Assembly (NCBI GenBank): GCA_900553515.1 | Contig: USDN01000022.1 | Span: 1-38,823, forward strand | DNA from: an uncultured Blautia sp. | GTDB lineage: Bacteria; Bacillota; Clostridia; Lachnospirales; Lachnospiraceae | Length of the DNA: 38,823 nt | Reading direction: 5' to 3' | Notes under the pieces: model-generated | Told to the model about the DNA's origin: nothing | The model's input: the letters and a program-made list of their open reading frames with translations, nothing else | Database searches by the model: none | Position numbers and translations under genes: made by a program | Part shown: in pieces, positions 7,592 through 15,915 of the stretch | Layout: each line of letters begins with the position of its first letter | Numbering within the stretch: the stretch's first letter is position 1

Positions 7592-8227
7592 ATGGATATG
7601 TATGAAATTGTAAAAAAGAATCCGGTGCTGGCGATTTTGAGAAATATTCCGCTGGAAAAAACAATCGACTATGCGCAGGCTGTCGCAGATGGAGGCATTT
7701 CTTTTTTTGAAGTAGCACTGAACAGTCCGGAGGCCTGCAGACAGATCCGGATGCTGAGAGATCATTTTGGTGACAAATGTTTGATTGGTGCCGGAACGGC
7801 CATTACAGTGGAACGTGTAAAGGAGGCTTCAGATGCAGGCGCACAGTTTTATCTTACCCCAGGTACTCCACCGGATGTGCTTGCATACTGCGCGGACAGA
7901 AAATATGACGTGCTTCCTGGTGTACTTACGCCCTGTGATGTGGCGTTGTGTGCAGAATACGGATACAAAACAATGAAGCTTTTTCCGGCAGGAAGTATGC
8001 CGAGGAACTATGTCAGAGATCTGAAAGGTCCCTTTGACGATACGAATTATGTGGCGATAGGCGGAGTGACGCCAGAAAATATCAGAAGCTTTTTTGAGGT
8101 CGGATATATTGGAGCAGGGCTTGCCGGAAGTCTGATGCCAAGAGAAATCATTGGGAAGTCTGATTGGAAGTCCGGATCCTGCTATGTCAGGAAACTGGTA
8201 GAAAATGCTTTAAGGGAGGAAATCTAG
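7592..8227 (+). CDS. 2-dehydro-3-deoxy-6-phosphogalactonate / KDPG aldolase
   Basis: This class I aldolase splits KDPG or KDPGal into pyruvate and glyceraldehyde-3-phosphate. The protein has 211 residues, standard for the Eda/DgoA family. The Schiff-base lysine is Lys129 in TMKLFPAG, and the acid/base glutamate is Glu40 in FFEVALNSP. GAGTAI and the phosphate-binding GGVTPENI are also present. The frame is open further upstream, but the ATG at 7592 has GAGGAAAA before it and removes a non-homologous 45-residue extension overlapping the kinase gene. It stops immediately before the dgoD start codon. Whether it is an Eda or DgoA orthologue is not decided by motif; pathway context suggests DgoA activity. 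Confidence 0.9.
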   Translation: MDMYEIVKKNPVLAILRNIPLEKTIDYAQAVADGGISFFEVALNSPEACRQIRMLRDHFGDKCLIGAGTAITVERVKEASDAGAQFYLTPGTPPDVLAYCADRKYDVLPGVLTPCDVALCAEYGYKTMKLFPAGSMPRNYVRDLKGPFDDTNYVAIGGVTPENIRSFFEVGYIGAGLAGSLMPREIIGKSDWKSGSCYVRKLVENALREEI

Positions 8228-9376
8228 ATGAAGATCACAGCAGTAAATACATATTATGTAAGACCGAGATGGGGATTTGTAGAAATTGAAACGGACCAAG
8301 GCATCAGTGGATGGGGAGAAGCAGTGCTTGAAGGACATTGCGGTTCAGTTCTTGCCTGTATAAATGAAATGAAGGAATATCTGATCGGCAGAAATCCGGG
8401 AAATATTGAGGATATCTTCAATGTACTGTACAGAGCCGGATTTTACAGAGGCGGCGGAGTGATGATGAGCGCAATTTCCGGTATTGATCAGGCCTTATGG
8501 GATATAAAAGGGAAGAAGCTTGGCGTACCGGTATATGAGTTGTTGGGCGGAGCATGCAGAGATAAAATGAGGGTGTACAGCTGGATTGGAGGAGATCGTC
8601 CAAGTGATGTGGGAACAGCGGCTTTGGAAAAGAAAAAAGCAGGTTTTACAGCTGTAAAAATGAATGCAACAGAGGAACTGCAGATTGTGGACACCTATGA
8701 TAAGGTGGATGCAGTGCTGGAACGTGTGGCTGCGATCAGGGAAAGTTGCGGCAGGTATTTTGGTATTGCCATTGATTTTCATGGCCGTGTTCATAAGCCT
8801 ATGGCAAAAATTCTGGCGAAAAAGCTGGAAGAGTTTGAACCAATGTTTATTGAAGAGCCGGTACTGTGTGAAAATATGGAATACTTTCCTGAAATTGCAG
8901 CCAGCTGCAATATTCCCATTGCAACTGGGGAACGGCTGTTTACTAAATATGATTTCAAACGACTTCTTTCTGTTGGAGGTGTAGATATTATACAGCCGGA
9001 TTTAAGTCATGCAGGAGGAATCACAGAGGTTCGGAAAATTGCTGCTATGGCAGAAGCTCATGATGTAGCTTTGGCGCCTCACTGTCCGTTAGGACCGATT
9101 GCCCTTGCCAGCTGCCTGAATGTAGACGCAGTGTCTTATAATGCATTTATACAGGAGCAGAGCATGGGAATCCATTATAATGTTGGAAAAAGTGTTCTGG
9201 ATTATGTTCATAATAAAGGAGATTTTGCTTTTATAGACGGATATGTCCAGCTTCCGAAATGCCCGGGTTTGGGAGTGGAAGTAAACAAAGAACTGGTTCT
9301 GGAGGAGAATAAAAAGCCACATTCATGGAAAAATCCACTTTGGAGACATCAGGACGGCTCTGTGGCCGAGTGGTAA
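8228..9376 (+). CDS. dgoD: D-galactonate dehydratase (enolase superfamily, mandelate racemase subgroup)
   Basis: DgoD dehydrates D-galactonate to 2-keto-3-deoxy-D-galactonate, the first step of the De Ley-Doudoroff pathway. The protein is 382 residues, the same length as E. coli DgoD as I remember it, and similarity runs end to end (GFYRGG, GGDRPSDV, LSHAGGITE, NPLWRH..SVAEW). The magnesium ligands Asp183, Glu209 and Glu235 and the catalytic residues His185 and His285 fall at the same numbers as in the E. coli enzyme. The start codon directly abuts the aldolase stop. Alternative related activities (other aldonate dehydratases) are possible but less likely given the precise correspondence. Confidence 0.94.
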   Translation: MKITAVNTYYVRPRWGFVEIETDQGISGWGEAVLEGHCGSVLACINEMKEYLIGRNPGNIEDIFNVLYRAGFYRGGGVMMSAISGIDQALWDIKGKKLGVPVYELLGGACRDKMRVYSWIGGDRPSDVGTAALEKKKAGFTAVKMNATEELQIVDTYDKVDAVLERVAAIRESCGRYFGIAIDFHGRVHKPMAKILAKKLEEFEPMFIEEPVLCENMEYFPEIAASCNIPIATGERLFTKYDFKRLLSVGGVDIIQPDLSHAGGITEVRKIAAMAEAHDVALAPHCPLGPIALASCLNVDAVSYNAFIQEQSMGIHYNVGKSVLDYVHNKGDFAFIDGYVQLPKCPGLGVEVNKELVLEENKKPHSWKNPLWRHQDGSVAEW

Positions 9377-9385
9377 AAAGATGAT

Positions 9386-9445
9386 TTTGTCCATACTGCT
9401 GGAATGATTTGTCCATGTACTTTTTCCATTAAGAAAAGCTATAAT
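9386..9445 (+). promoter_or_regulatory. Putative activated promoter with direct repeat upstream of the binding-protein gene
   Basis: TTTGTCCAT occurs at 9386-9394 and again at 9408-9416, a 22-base period (two helical turns). The second copy abuts the position of a non-consensus -35 (9417-9422), which lies 17 bases before a perfect TATAAT (9440-9445). This arrangement fits an AraC-type activator such as the YesN homologue at 14410-15903. The repeat also shares TTTGTCC with the reverse complement of the GntR box, so GntR binding is an alternative. Confidence 0.55.
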
Positions 9446-9488
9446 AATCTCAACAGATACAGAAAAAATACGAAATGGAGGAAGTATC

Positions 9489-10781
9489 ATGAAAAGAAAA
9501 GTTATTAGTGCAATTCTCTGTATGTCCATGATTTTTGGATGTGCGACCACAGTATTTGCAGGAGAGGAAAACGAAGCAAAGACCTTTGATGGAGAAGAAA
9601 TTTCTATTCTCTGGGTATCCAACAGCACAATGGACGGAATTAATGCTGTGATTGAAGCGGCAGAAGAAAAGCTGGATATCAAAATTTCTCTTGAGCAGGC
9701 ACCGGGAGGAGAGGACGGAGACAATGTGGTAAAGACCAGACTGGCATCAGGAGATATGGCAGATCTGCTCAGTTATAACTGTGGTTCTCTTCTGGCATCT
9801 CTGAATCCGGCAGAATATTTTGAGGATATCACTGCTGACTATGCGGATAAGCTGGATGCCAATTTTGTTACAGCAGCAGGGGTTGACGGAAAGTTGTATG
9901 GAATTCCTGCAACAGCATCTCAGGCAGGAGCTGTTTTATATAATATTGAGATGTATGAGAAATATGACCTTGAGGTTCCAAAAACCTGGGACGAGTTTAT
10001 TGCAAACTGTGAAGTACTGAAAGAAGCTGGGGAAACAGCAGTTCTTGGAACAGATGGAGACAGCTGGACAAGTCAGGTTACATACCTTGGAGACCATTAT
10101 AATGTATCAGCAGCAGAGCCGGAATTTGCAGCAAACTTCGAAGCAGGAAAGACTAAATATGCAGATTCCGAAGCGGGACTTGCAAGCTTCCAGAAAATTG
10201 AGGATCTGATTCCTTTCCTGAATGAAGATCATATGGCAACTACATATGATGACGGATGTGATATTATGATGGAAGATGGAGCAGCACACTGGATTATTCT
10301 TACCTCTGCATTAAGTAATATGTATGAGCTCTATGGTGAAGATGTAAATAAATTGGGATGCTTTGCAGTACCGGGAACAGATGCAGAAAATAACGGTCTT
10401 ACTGTATGGGAGCCAAATGCAATTTATATGAATAAGAACAGTGAACATAAAGAGGCTGTTAAAGCATTTATGGACTTCTATATTTCAGAAGAAGGTCTTG
10501 ATGTCTATACAGAGGCTGCTCTTCCATGTGGACCATACCTTGTAAATGGCTATGAGCTTCCGGAAAATTGCTATACAGCTGTAAAGCAGATGCAGGAAAA
10601 CTATTTTGATACAGGACTTAACGCTGTTGCTCTTGAATTCCAGACAGCAGTAAAAGGTTCTAACTGCGCATCCATTTGTCAGGAGCTGATCTCCGGACAG
10701 ACAACTGCAGCAGAAGCAGCGGCAAAATATGACGAAGACTGCAAAAAGCAGGCAGTACAGCTTGGTTTGGACTGGGAATGA
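9489..10781 (+). CDS. CUT1-type ABC transporter extracellular solute-binding protein
   Basis: This 430-residue family 1 (MalE/UgpB-like) binding protein captures an oligosaccharide or glycoside outside the cell. It has a basic, hydrophobic signal peptide with a probable cleavage after VFA (residue 24). Cys18 in IFGC resembles a lipobox only loosely, so lipid anchoring is uncertain, although a Gram-positive binding protein would need an anchor. The mature part shows typical features: an ILWVSNSTMDGINAVIEAAE start, an ETAVLGTDG segment and a C-terminal KAFMDFYISEEGLDVYTE helix. It has its own promoter and is separated from the permeases by a hairpin. Substrate is unknown; the neighbouring GH78 gene suggests a rhamnosylated compound. 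Confidence 0.92.
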   Translation: MKRKVISAILCMSMIFGCATTVFAGEENEAKTFDGEEISILWVSNSTMDGINAVIEAAEEKLDIKISLEQAPGGEDGDNVVKTRLASGDMADLLSYNCGSLLASLNPAEYFEDITADYADKLDANFVTAAGVDGKLYGIPATASQAGAVLYNIEMYEKYDLEVPKTWDEFIANCEVLKEAGETAVLGTDGDSWTSQVTYLGDHYNVSAAEPEFAANFEAGKTKYADSEAGLASFQKIEDLIPFLNEDHMATTYDDGCDIMMEDGAAHWIILTSALSNMYELYGEDVNKLGCFAVPGTDAENNGLTVWEPNAIYMNKNSEHKEAVKAFMDFYISEEGLDVYTEAALPCGPYLVNGYELPENCYTAVKQMQENYFDTGLNAVALEFQTAVKGSNCASICQELISGQTTAAEAAAKYDEDCKKQAVQLGLDWE

Positions 10782-10812
10782 TTCAAGAATAATAAAAAAT
10801 AGTCATGGATTT

Positions 10813-10843
10813 CAGACCACCTGTCAGATGTGCAGGTGGTCTG
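10813..10843 (+). terminator. Hairpin between binding protein and permease genes (partial terminator / mRNA stabiliser)
   Basis: CAGACCACCTG and CAGGTGGTCTG form a perfect 11-bp stem with a 9-base loop, followed by TTTCTC and then the permease ribosome binding site. Such intercistronic hairpins let binding-protein mRNA outnumber permease mRNA. Confidence 0.75.
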
Positions 10844-10862
10844 TTTCTCAGAAAGGAGACCT

Positions 10863-11720
10863 ATGAACAAGAAGAAAACATATTCCACATGGTTCTTAGT
10901 TCCTGCGATGCTGATTTTTACTGTGCTTTTTCTGGTACCGATGGTACTTTCTTTATTCTTCAGTCTTACTGTATGGAATTTTAATGGTTTTGAATTTTGT
11001 GGATTCGATAACTTTGTTATGTTTTTTAAAGAACCTTCTCTTAGAATTGGTATCAGAAATTCCCTGATCTATGCGGTTCTTACCTGTGGTTTAAAATTAA
11101 CAATTTCATTTTTTATTGCTTTGTTCCTTACATCCAAGATAAAAACAAAAACAATACAGCGCTCTATTGTATTTTTTCCTAATTTGGTAAGTACTGTGGC
11201 GGTTGGTATTATTTTTACAGCACTGATGCACCCGAGCAAGGGATTGTTTAACAAGGTTCTGGAAGTAATTGGAATTAATGGACCGGACTGGCTTGGAGAT
11301 GTAAACCTTGCTCTGTTTTCCATTATTGGCGTTGATGTGTGGAAGGGCCTAAGTATTGCTACCGTTATTTTTATTGCAGGTATCCAGTCTATTGATAAAA
11401 CCTATTATGAGGCAGCAATGGTTGACGGAGCTAATTTCTGGCAGAGACTGAAAAGTATTACAATTCCTTTATCACGCTCATCGATGAACTCCATTATCAT
11501 TCTTTCTTTTATCGGTGGACTTCGAAGCTTTGACCTGATCTGGTCCATGACAGGAGGCGGTCCTGGATTTGCAACGGATGTAATGGCGTCAATTATTTAT
11601 AAACAGTATGCTGCCGGTTATTATGGACTCTCTACGGCAGGAAATGTAATTATGTTTGTTGTTATTGCAATCATCGCATTCCCATTACAGAGATATCTCT
11701 TAAGCAAGGAGGTAGAATGA
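10863..11720 (+). CDS. CUT1-type ABC transporter permease (MalF/UgpA-like)
   Basis: This is an inner membrane permease of 285 residues with six hydrophobic segments. The cytoplasmic EAA loop is clear (YYEAAMVDGANFWQRLKSITIP), which is where the shared ATPase docks. The ATG at 10863 is preceded by GAAAGGAG; an upstream in-frame ATG at 10830 lies within the hairpin and is rejected. It is followed by the second permease with one base between them. No ATPase gene is present in the locus, so a multi-purpose MsmK-type ATPase elsewhere is expected. Confidence 0.92.
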   Translation: MNKKKTYSTWFLVPAMLIFTVLFLVPMVLSLFFSLTVWNFNGFEFCGFDNFVMFFKEPSLRIGIRNSLIYAVLTCGLKLTISFFIALFLTSKIKTKTIQRSIVFFPNLVSTVAVGIIFTALMHPSKGLFNKVLEVIGINGPDWLGDVNLALFSIIGVDVWKGLSIATVIFIAGIQSIDKTYYEAAMVDGANFWQRLKSITIPLSRSSMNSIIILSFIGGLRSFDLIWSMTGGGPGFATDVMASIIYKQYAAGYYGLSTAGNVIMFVVIAIIAFPLQRYLLSKEVE

Positions 11721-11721
11721 T

Positions 11722-12555
11722 ATGAAAAGAAAAAGACAAATCAAATATTTGCTAGGTGATATCATTGGATTAACTGTTTGCTTTTTTGTTTTCATTATTC
11801 CATTCCTTTTTATGGTAGTGAACTCCCTAAAAGAACGTAGGGAGGCAAACCGTTTAAGCCTCAGCCTGCCGGAGGTTCCCATATGGGAAAACTTTGTAGA
11901 GGTGCTGCAGACCAATGACTACCAGATTCTTACAGCATTTAAAAACAGCTTTATCCTGACTATTGGTTCTGTCCTCTGTCTTGTTGTATGCTGTTCTATG
12001 GCAGGGTATGTAATACAGAGAAGAAGAGACCGTACAACAAAAATCGCAAATAACATGATCATGGTAGGACTTATGATTCCGGCAGCTGTCCTTCCTACCA
12101 TCTGGGTGCTGCAGGGGATTCATTTATATAAGACAATGCCAGGAATGATTCTCGTTGAGACAGCACTGCACATACCTTTTACAATTATGCTGTACCGGGG
12201 TTTTATGAGTACGATTCCAGTGGAACTTGAGGAAGCAGCGTTTATTGATGGATGTACTCCAGTGCAAATGTTTCGAACAATTATTTTTCCATTATTAAAG
12301 CCGGTTACTTCAACGGTAATTATATTGGACGCAGTAACGATTTTTAATGACTTTACAAATCCGTTGTATTTTTTTCCGGGAGCAGAGAATGTTACGGTAC
12401 AGCTTACACTGTATAATTTTATGGGACAGTTTTCCAGCGCATACAATATGCTGTTTGCGGATGTACTGATTATAACGATTCCGATGCTGATTATCTTTTT
12501 GATCTTTAATAACAAGATTGTAGATGGTATGGTTGCCGGATCAGTAAAAGGTTGA
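11722..12555 (+). CDS. CUT1-type ABC transporter permease (MalG/UgpE-like)
   Basis: This is the second permease, 277 residues, with six predicted membrane segments starting near residue 14. The EAA motif reads LEEAAFIDGCTPVQMFRTIIFP. It would form a heterodimer with the preceding permease. Start codon ATG at 11722 follows AAGGAGG located in the end of the previous gene. The protein is MalG-like in length and ends in GMVAGSVKG, a C-terminal form common among CUT1 permeases. About 68 bases separate it from the sensor kinase gene. Confidence 0.92.
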   Translation: MKRKRQIKYLLGDIIGLTVCFFVFIIPFLFMVVNSLKERREANRLSLSLPEVPIWENFVEVLQTNDYQILTAFKNSFILTIGSVLCLVVCCSMAGYVIQRRRDRTTKIANNMIMVGLMIPAAVLPTIWVLQGIHLYKTMPGMILVETALHIPFTIMLYRGFMSTIPVELEEAAFIDGCTPVQMFRTIIFPLLKPVTSTVIILDAVTIFNDFTNPLYFFPGAENVTVQLTLYNFMGQFSSAYNMLFADVLIITIPMLIIFLIFNNKIVDGMVAGSVKG

Positions 12556-12623
12556 AAAATATATATTAGAAGCACAGTGGCTGATATGGTATGATAATAT
12601 TTTAGGAAAAGGAGGAATACATC

Positions 12624-14417
12624 ATGAAATTTCGCAGCAGACTTATCCTGGGATATACATTATTAGCGATTGTCGCTTCTTTTTTAATCGGTGGCTTTTA
12701 TAATTATTATTTGAAACAACGGTATCAAAGTAACATATACAATAATGCAAGAATTATTTCCACACAGGTTTTAAATAATCTGGAAGATGAGATGAATAAG
12801 ATGGAGCAGGCAATGCTGTCTCTGCTTTCAGATCTGGATGTGCTGCAGGCTATTCGTAACCTGTCTGTTAAGATGGAAAATCCAGAAGAAAATATTGTAA
12901 CTATTGCAGAAGGAAAGCAAATTGTTAAGAATACTGTTTATACAGCATATAATCTGGATAATTTTTACAGAGTGATCGTATTTAATCAATATGGTTATAT
13001 TGCGGCCAGCAGTTATATGCAGGATCGTCTTGTGGATACGGAGGTTAAAGTGGAAGAAATTCCCTGGATTACTAAGGTGCAGGGGACAAAAGGGAAAAAT
13101 ATACTTCTTCCTCTTCATCAGGATGACTGGGCAGCGGCTGAAAATGGACGTCAGGTGTTTTCTACCGTAAAAGAAATTCAGGGGAAAAAACTAGGGTTTA
13201 TTGAAGTACAGCAAAGTGCGGATTACTTGAAAAATATACTTACCCTTCCGAATGAAACCGTACATGGGATTGTCTTAGATGAAAAGGGAGAGGTGTTTTG
13301 GGCATCAGAAAAACTGGATTCAGAGAATTATACTCAATATTTTGAAACAAAAGATTCTGTCTTTGAACAGGTAAATGAGAACACTGGAACCAGAGAACTT
13401 GTATGTATAAATTCCGGAAAAGAAACCGGGTTACGTCTGATTACAGTCCAGAAATGGTCGGATGCTGCTTTGACAGTATCCAACGGTTTGGAATCAGCCA
13501 TTATTATGGGCGTTTCTTTTTTGATATTGTCTCTTTGCTTTATTGTTTTTATGGCCTGGTATCTTACGAAACCCTTGCAGGAATTGTGCGAAAAAATGGA
13601 ACAGACACAATTGTCAAATCTGACAGATAAAATAGAAATCCAGAGTTCAGATGCAGATATCCAGGCATTAACAAAAGCATATCAGCATTTGGTAGAACGT
13701 CTTTCTAAATCTATACAAAAAGAGAAAAAACTCAGCCTTCTTCAGCTGCAGGCACAATTTGATACGTTGCAGGCTCAAATTAATCCGCATTTTCTCTATA
13801 ATGTATTAAATGTGATTTCTCAGAGGGGAATGAAAAATGACGATGAGGTGATCTGTGAAATATGCGGGCATCTTGCATCCATGCTCAGGTATTCTACCAA
13901 TACAAAAAACAGATATGCGTCTGTGCGGGAAGAAATGACATATACGCAGCAGTATTTCTATCTGATCAAGGCGCGGTTTGAGGACAGGGTAAAATTGAAT
14001 ATCGACATAGAAGAAAGCATTCTGGAGGAACATGTACCAAAGACAGTGATACAACAGATTACAGAGAACTGTATTAATCATGGATTTCATAACAGCACAG
14101 GAATTATGTGTGTTACTATACGGGGATATTTAAAAAGCGGCAGCTGGCTGATAGAGATTTCGGACAACGGACAGGGATTTGACGAAGAAGCTCTTTGCAT
14201 TCTTTGTGAGAAAATGAAGGTTACCAGAAGACGCCTTTTTGAGGAAAGGAGCAATATTGAATTGGAAATTGGCGGAATGGGGCTGATAAATACTTATGCA
14301 AGGCTGCTTCTGATTTACAGTGATTCATTAATTTTTGAATTGAAAAATACAGAAAATGGCGCAATGGTGGTTTTTGGTGCAAAGACACAGAGAGAAGGAA
14401 CAGAAAAATATGTATAA
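12624..14417 (+). CDS. YesM-family sensor histidine kinase
   Basis: This membrane-bound kinase probably senses the transported sugar or its binding protein and phosphorylates the downstream AraC-type regulator. It is 597 residues: TM1 at about 7-27, a large extracellular Cache-like sensor region to about 288, TM2 at about 291-313, then a HAMP linker. The His_kinase (LytS/YesM) domain has phospho-acceptor His389 in QINPHFLYNVLN. The ATPase domain has the N-box ENCINHGF and G-box DNGQGFDEE, with a late GGMGLINTYARL. The start codon follows AGGAGGAAT. The coding end overlaps the response regulator by 8 bases. Confidence 0.93.
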   Translation: MKFRSRLILGYTLLAIVASFLIGGFYNYYLKQRYQSNIYNNARIISTQVLNNLEDEMNKMEQAMLSLLSDLDVLQAIRNLSVKMENPEENIVTIAEGKQIVKNTVYTAYNLDNFYRVIVFNQYGYIAASSYMQDRLVDTEVKVEEIPWITKVQGTKGKNILLPLHQDDWAAAENGRQVFSTVKEIQGKKLGFIEVQQSADYLKNILTLPNETVHGIVLDEKGEVFWASEKLDSENYTQYFETKDSVFEQVNENTGTRELVCINSGKETGLRLITVQKWSDAALTVSNGLESAIIMGVSFLILSLCFIVFMAWYLTKPLQELCEKMEQTQLSNLTDKIEIQSSDADIQALTKAYQHLVERLSKSIQKEKKLSLLQLQAQFDTLQAQINPHFLYNVLNVISQRGMKNDDEVICEICGHLASMLRYSTNTKNRYASVREEMTYTQQYFYLIKARFEDRVKLNIDIEESILEEHVPKTVIQQITENCINHGFHNSTGIMCVTIRGYLKSGSWLIEISDNGQGFDEEALCILCEKMKVTRRRLFEERSNIELEIGGMGLINTYARLLLIYSDSLIFELKNTENGAMVVFGAKTQREGTEKYV

Positions 14418-15903
14418 AGTGATTGTTGTAGATGATGAACCTGCAGCTCTTTCCCATATATGCTCTATCATAGCAAAAAAATGTCCTGATTATCAGGTTG
14501 TGACAACTGCAGAAAATGGAAATGAAGCTTTGGATAAGGTGCGGGCATTTTTGCCGGATCTTCTGATTTGCGATGTATCTATGCCTCTGATGAATGGAAT
14601 TCAGCTGGCTGCAACAGTAAAAGAATTATATCCGGATATACTTTCTTTGATTGTCAGCGGATATTCTGATTTTGAATACGCAAAAGGAGCTTTGCAGTCA
14701 GGTGTCTGCGATTATATTTTGAAACCAGTAGTTCCTTCAGAACTGAAAAAAACTCTGGATATTATTTCTAAAAAAATACGAAGGAATTTATATCAACACA
14801 GAAATATTCTGATTCATCAAATATGCAATGGTTCGGAGTGTACTTTTAAAGAATTGAAAAGATGTTTTCAGTATAAGCGATACTACTGCGCTATTGTAAG
14901 ACGTAATGGGCTGCCAAGAAGATTTTCTAAAAACAGCAGTATGGAGATTTTTTCAGATATTAACGAGCAGTTTATTATCTATGGGAGAGATGAGATGGAA
15001 GCTCTTTATATCATGCCGGAGGAAATTCTGTGTGGAAGTTCTATAGAGGACTATCTGAAAAAAATTGTAAAGAAGTTAGATATAGAAAGGGAATATGTAA
15101 CTACTGTATATTATAAAGAAACTGTTTCTCTCCGGGAATTGAGCAGCTTTATTAAAAAATTGTATCAGACTCTGGATGCAGTGAGTGTGGTAGGCTGCAG
15201 TCAGATGCTGAAGGTAACGGACTGCGAAAAACGAATTTTAGATTCTGAAAACTATGCATCCATACAGGTGCTATTAGAAAATCTGGAATATCTTTTCCGG
15301 GATTCGCATTATGAAAAAGCAAAAAAAGAACTGACACGTCAGTATCTGGTATGGATAAATGAGAAAAAACCTCAGCTTTGGATGGAATATGCGGCTCGAC
15401 AGATTCTTTATCTTATCAGCAAGTATGCGAAAAAAAGAATACCAATCCAGGAATGTGAATATATGCTGGAGGACGCTTTTTTCTTTGCAGTTACCGGGGA
15501 CGAGCTGCTCAACAGTCTTTTGGATGTATGGTTGCGTGATGTTCAGGAAAACGGACAGGAAGCAAAAATCGATTCGCCGGATTTTTTTGCTTCCATAGAG
15601 AATTATATACAAAGACATCTGGCAGAAAATCTTTCTTTGCAGAGTATATGTAAAAAATTCGGAGTTTCTCAGACTTATATGGGGAAATTGTTCCGAAAAT
15701 ATGTGAATGAGTCATTTAACCGTTATCTCACAGCTGCGCGGATGGAAAAGGCAGTAAAATTAATGAAAGAGACACCGGATATTTTTATTAAGGATGTAGC
15801 CGCCCGGGTGGGATATAACGATCAGTTTTATTTTAGTCGTATTTTCAGATCCTATATGGGAGTTTGCCCTTCTGATTATCTGGAAAACGAACATAATTTT
15901 TAA
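14410..15903 (+). CDS. YesN-type response regulator with AraC-family DNA-binding domain
   Basis: This activator of the sugar-uptake locus is 497 residues. It has a receiver domain at 1-120 (VVDDEP, phospho-acceptor Asp55 in CDVSMPLMNG, the conserved Lys in DYILKPVVPSEL). A middle region of about 250 residues is typical of YesN proteins. The C-terminal AraC double helix-turn-helix includes LAENLSLQSICKKFGVSQTY and IKDVAARVGYNDQFYFSRIF. The ATG at 14410 gives VIVVDDE near the N-terminus as expected and overlaps the kinase gene; an in-frame ATG at 14356 is rejected. Likely targets are the direct repeats upstream of the binding-protein gene. Confidence 0.93.
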   Translation: MYKVIVVDDEPAALSHICSIIAKKCPDYQVVTTAENGNEALDKVRAFLPDLLICDVSMPLMNGIQLAATVKELYPDILSLIVSGYSDFEYAKGALQSGVCDYILKPVVPSELKKTLDIISKKIRRNLYQHRNILIHQICNGSECTFKELKRCFQYKRYYCAIVRRNGLPRRFSKNSSMEIFSDINEQFIIYGRDEMEALYIMPEEILCGSSIEDYLKKIVKKLDIEREYVTTVYYKETVSLRELSSFIKKLYQTLDAVSVVGCSQMLKVTDCEKRILDSENYASIQVLLENLEYLFRDSHYEKAKKELTRQYLVWINEKKPQLWMEYAARQILYLISKYAKKRIPIQECEYMLEDAFFFAVTGDELLNSLLDVWLRDVQENGQEAKIDSPDFFASIENYIQRHLAENLSLQSICKKFGVSQTYMGKLFRKYVNESFNRYLTAARMEKAVKLMKETPDIFIKDVAARVGYNDQFYFSRIFRSYMGVCPSDYLENEHNF

Positions 15904-15915
15904 GGAGCGTAGAAT

